Origin: Semisulcospira habei
Taxonomy: Eukaryota > Mollusca > Gastropoda > Semisulcospiridae
DNA length: 64,000 nt
Assembly: GCA_036245525.1 (NCBI GenBank)
Contig: BTPG01000004.1
Coordinates: forward strand, 21,385,755 to 21,449,754
Direction: 5' to 3'
Made by a program: the position numbers and the translations under genes. Below the pieces are notes generated by a model. That model was not told the DNA's origin. It ran no database searches and saw nothing but the letters and a program-made list of their open reading frames with translations. Shown piece after piece: positions 63,165-64,000 of this stretch (the first letter of the stretch is position 1; each line of letters opens with the position of its first letter).

Positions 63165-63802
63165 ATACACGGGATTTCCCACAGAGCGAGAGAGAGGGAG
63201 TAATACACGGGATTTTCCCAGCGACATTGGTAACCACAAGACTTAAATCAATATGCTATTTTTCCTGTGGAAGTTGTCATATCCATGACCCAAGAAAATT
63301 GCACCCAAATGAACAACTTTCAGGACTTAAACAAATTTAAAGTACATGTATATGGCTGAGAATTTCACGTGTATCCTGTCTTTTTATCCTAGTAAAGTCA
63401 GACACCTCTTCTTTCCAAACAATCTGGCATTACAGAGATGAGTACACTTCGTATTCCTATACCATCAGTGATCAACACAGAAAGAAGAGATGATACATGC
63501 AACACGGAACGACCGACTCATTTTGTGGTTATTCGCTTCAGCTTCTTGCAAATGTTGCGTGTAGTTTGGAAGTGAAAATATAAAAATACAGCCTGGCACC
63601 ACCCTTGAACCTTCATGGCTGATCTGTCCCCTCAACTAGTATACTTCAAAAAACAATTCCCAATATTTATTTTTTTTTTGTAATTTCGACAGGCTTAGAG
63701 CTCAATGTGATACTCGATGGGAAAAAATGAAAACAAACAATCACAAAACTAACTAACTTACTAACTAACAAAACGAACAAACAAATAGACAAATAGACTC
63801 AC
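63163..63802. other. CTR intron 1, right end; half family A arm
   Basis: CCTGGCACCACCCTTGAACC at 63593-63628 is the right arm of a family A hairpin without a partner. (ACTA)-like repeats lie at 63745-63770. Confidence 0.6.
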
Positions 63803-64000
63803 CTCTACGTGCCCTGTCATATGACCCATGCCTGTACTACAATTGTCCATGTGACCACCGTGCATATCAGTCGAACCGTGATCGTCGCTAAGGTGATGTC
63901 GGTGGGGGTCAAGGTCACCTCCATCATGGTGACTGTTGTGTGCCGTCTTCAACTCAAAGTCGTTGTCGTGCTGGTGTCGGTGGAGGTTATGGCCATCTCC
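63803..64000 (-). CDS. SLC31A: Copper transporter CTR, exon 1 (extracellular His/Met-rich domain), partial
   Basis: Open to the window edge; the start codon lies beyond 64000 or in an upstream exon. The donor is GTAGAG|GTGAGTC at 63803, phase 0. 66 codons are visible, rich in His and Met: HNLHRHQHDNDF, HRHHLSDDHGST and MHGGHMDNCSTGMGHMTGH. Such ectodomains capture copper and pass it to the pore. Spliced to exons 2-4 the window encodes 303 residues with three transmembrane helices in one continuous frame. Confidence 0.88.

Overview
The window looks like non-coding-rich genomic DNA of an invertebrate animal, most likely a gastropod or other mollusc (inference). The reasons are spliced animal-type exons, many dinucleotide arrays, RTE- and CR1/L2-like LINEs, tRNA-derived SINEs, a Polinton-like element and hundreds of bases of short palindromic elements. 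Three N gaps show it is a scaffold.

Host genes are few and nearly all on the minus strand. The best supported is a copper transporter of the SLC31/CTR family, with four exons between 64000 and 54679 whose splice phases fit exactly. Two phase-compatible exons at 15373-15130 and 13878-13750 probably encode an SMP lipid-transfer domain. A first exon at 2536-2305 begins a nuclear-type protein and lies behind a CRE/CCAAT/YY1-like promoter; it carries a 50-bp frameshifting tandem duplication. A possible mitochondrial pseudouridine synthase exon lies at 17677-17507, and a weak F-box-like exon at 45260-45133.

Mobile DNA dominates the rest. 4.78-10.09 kb is a 5.3-kb foldback element with arms of about 1.1 kb; its unoccupied target is preserved at 53.16 kb inside a duplicated copy of the flanks. 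It carries an RTE LINE with an 11-bp target duplication and a decayed LINE. 18.36-20.08 kb is an inverted tandem array of a 375-bp unit. 20.3-23.7 kb is a diverged tandem array holding LINE fragments and a long RTE copy. At 24.5-29.5 kb and 60.97-63.16 kb five LINE-type insertions sit inside (GA)n arrays, all in one orientation.

46175-51725 is a compact 5.55-kb Polinton/Maverick-like element. It has 84-bp terminal inverted repeats, four small virus-like ORFs, a DD35E integrase and a convergent family-B DNA polymerase. I see no capsid, packaging ATPase or protease gene.

More than 40 short hairpin elements are scattered throughout, concentrated at 30-45 kb and 52-61 kb. Several interchangeable hairpin families share outer ends of the form TTAACYC...GRGTTAA. 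Within each copy the two hairpin arms match each other better than they match other copies.
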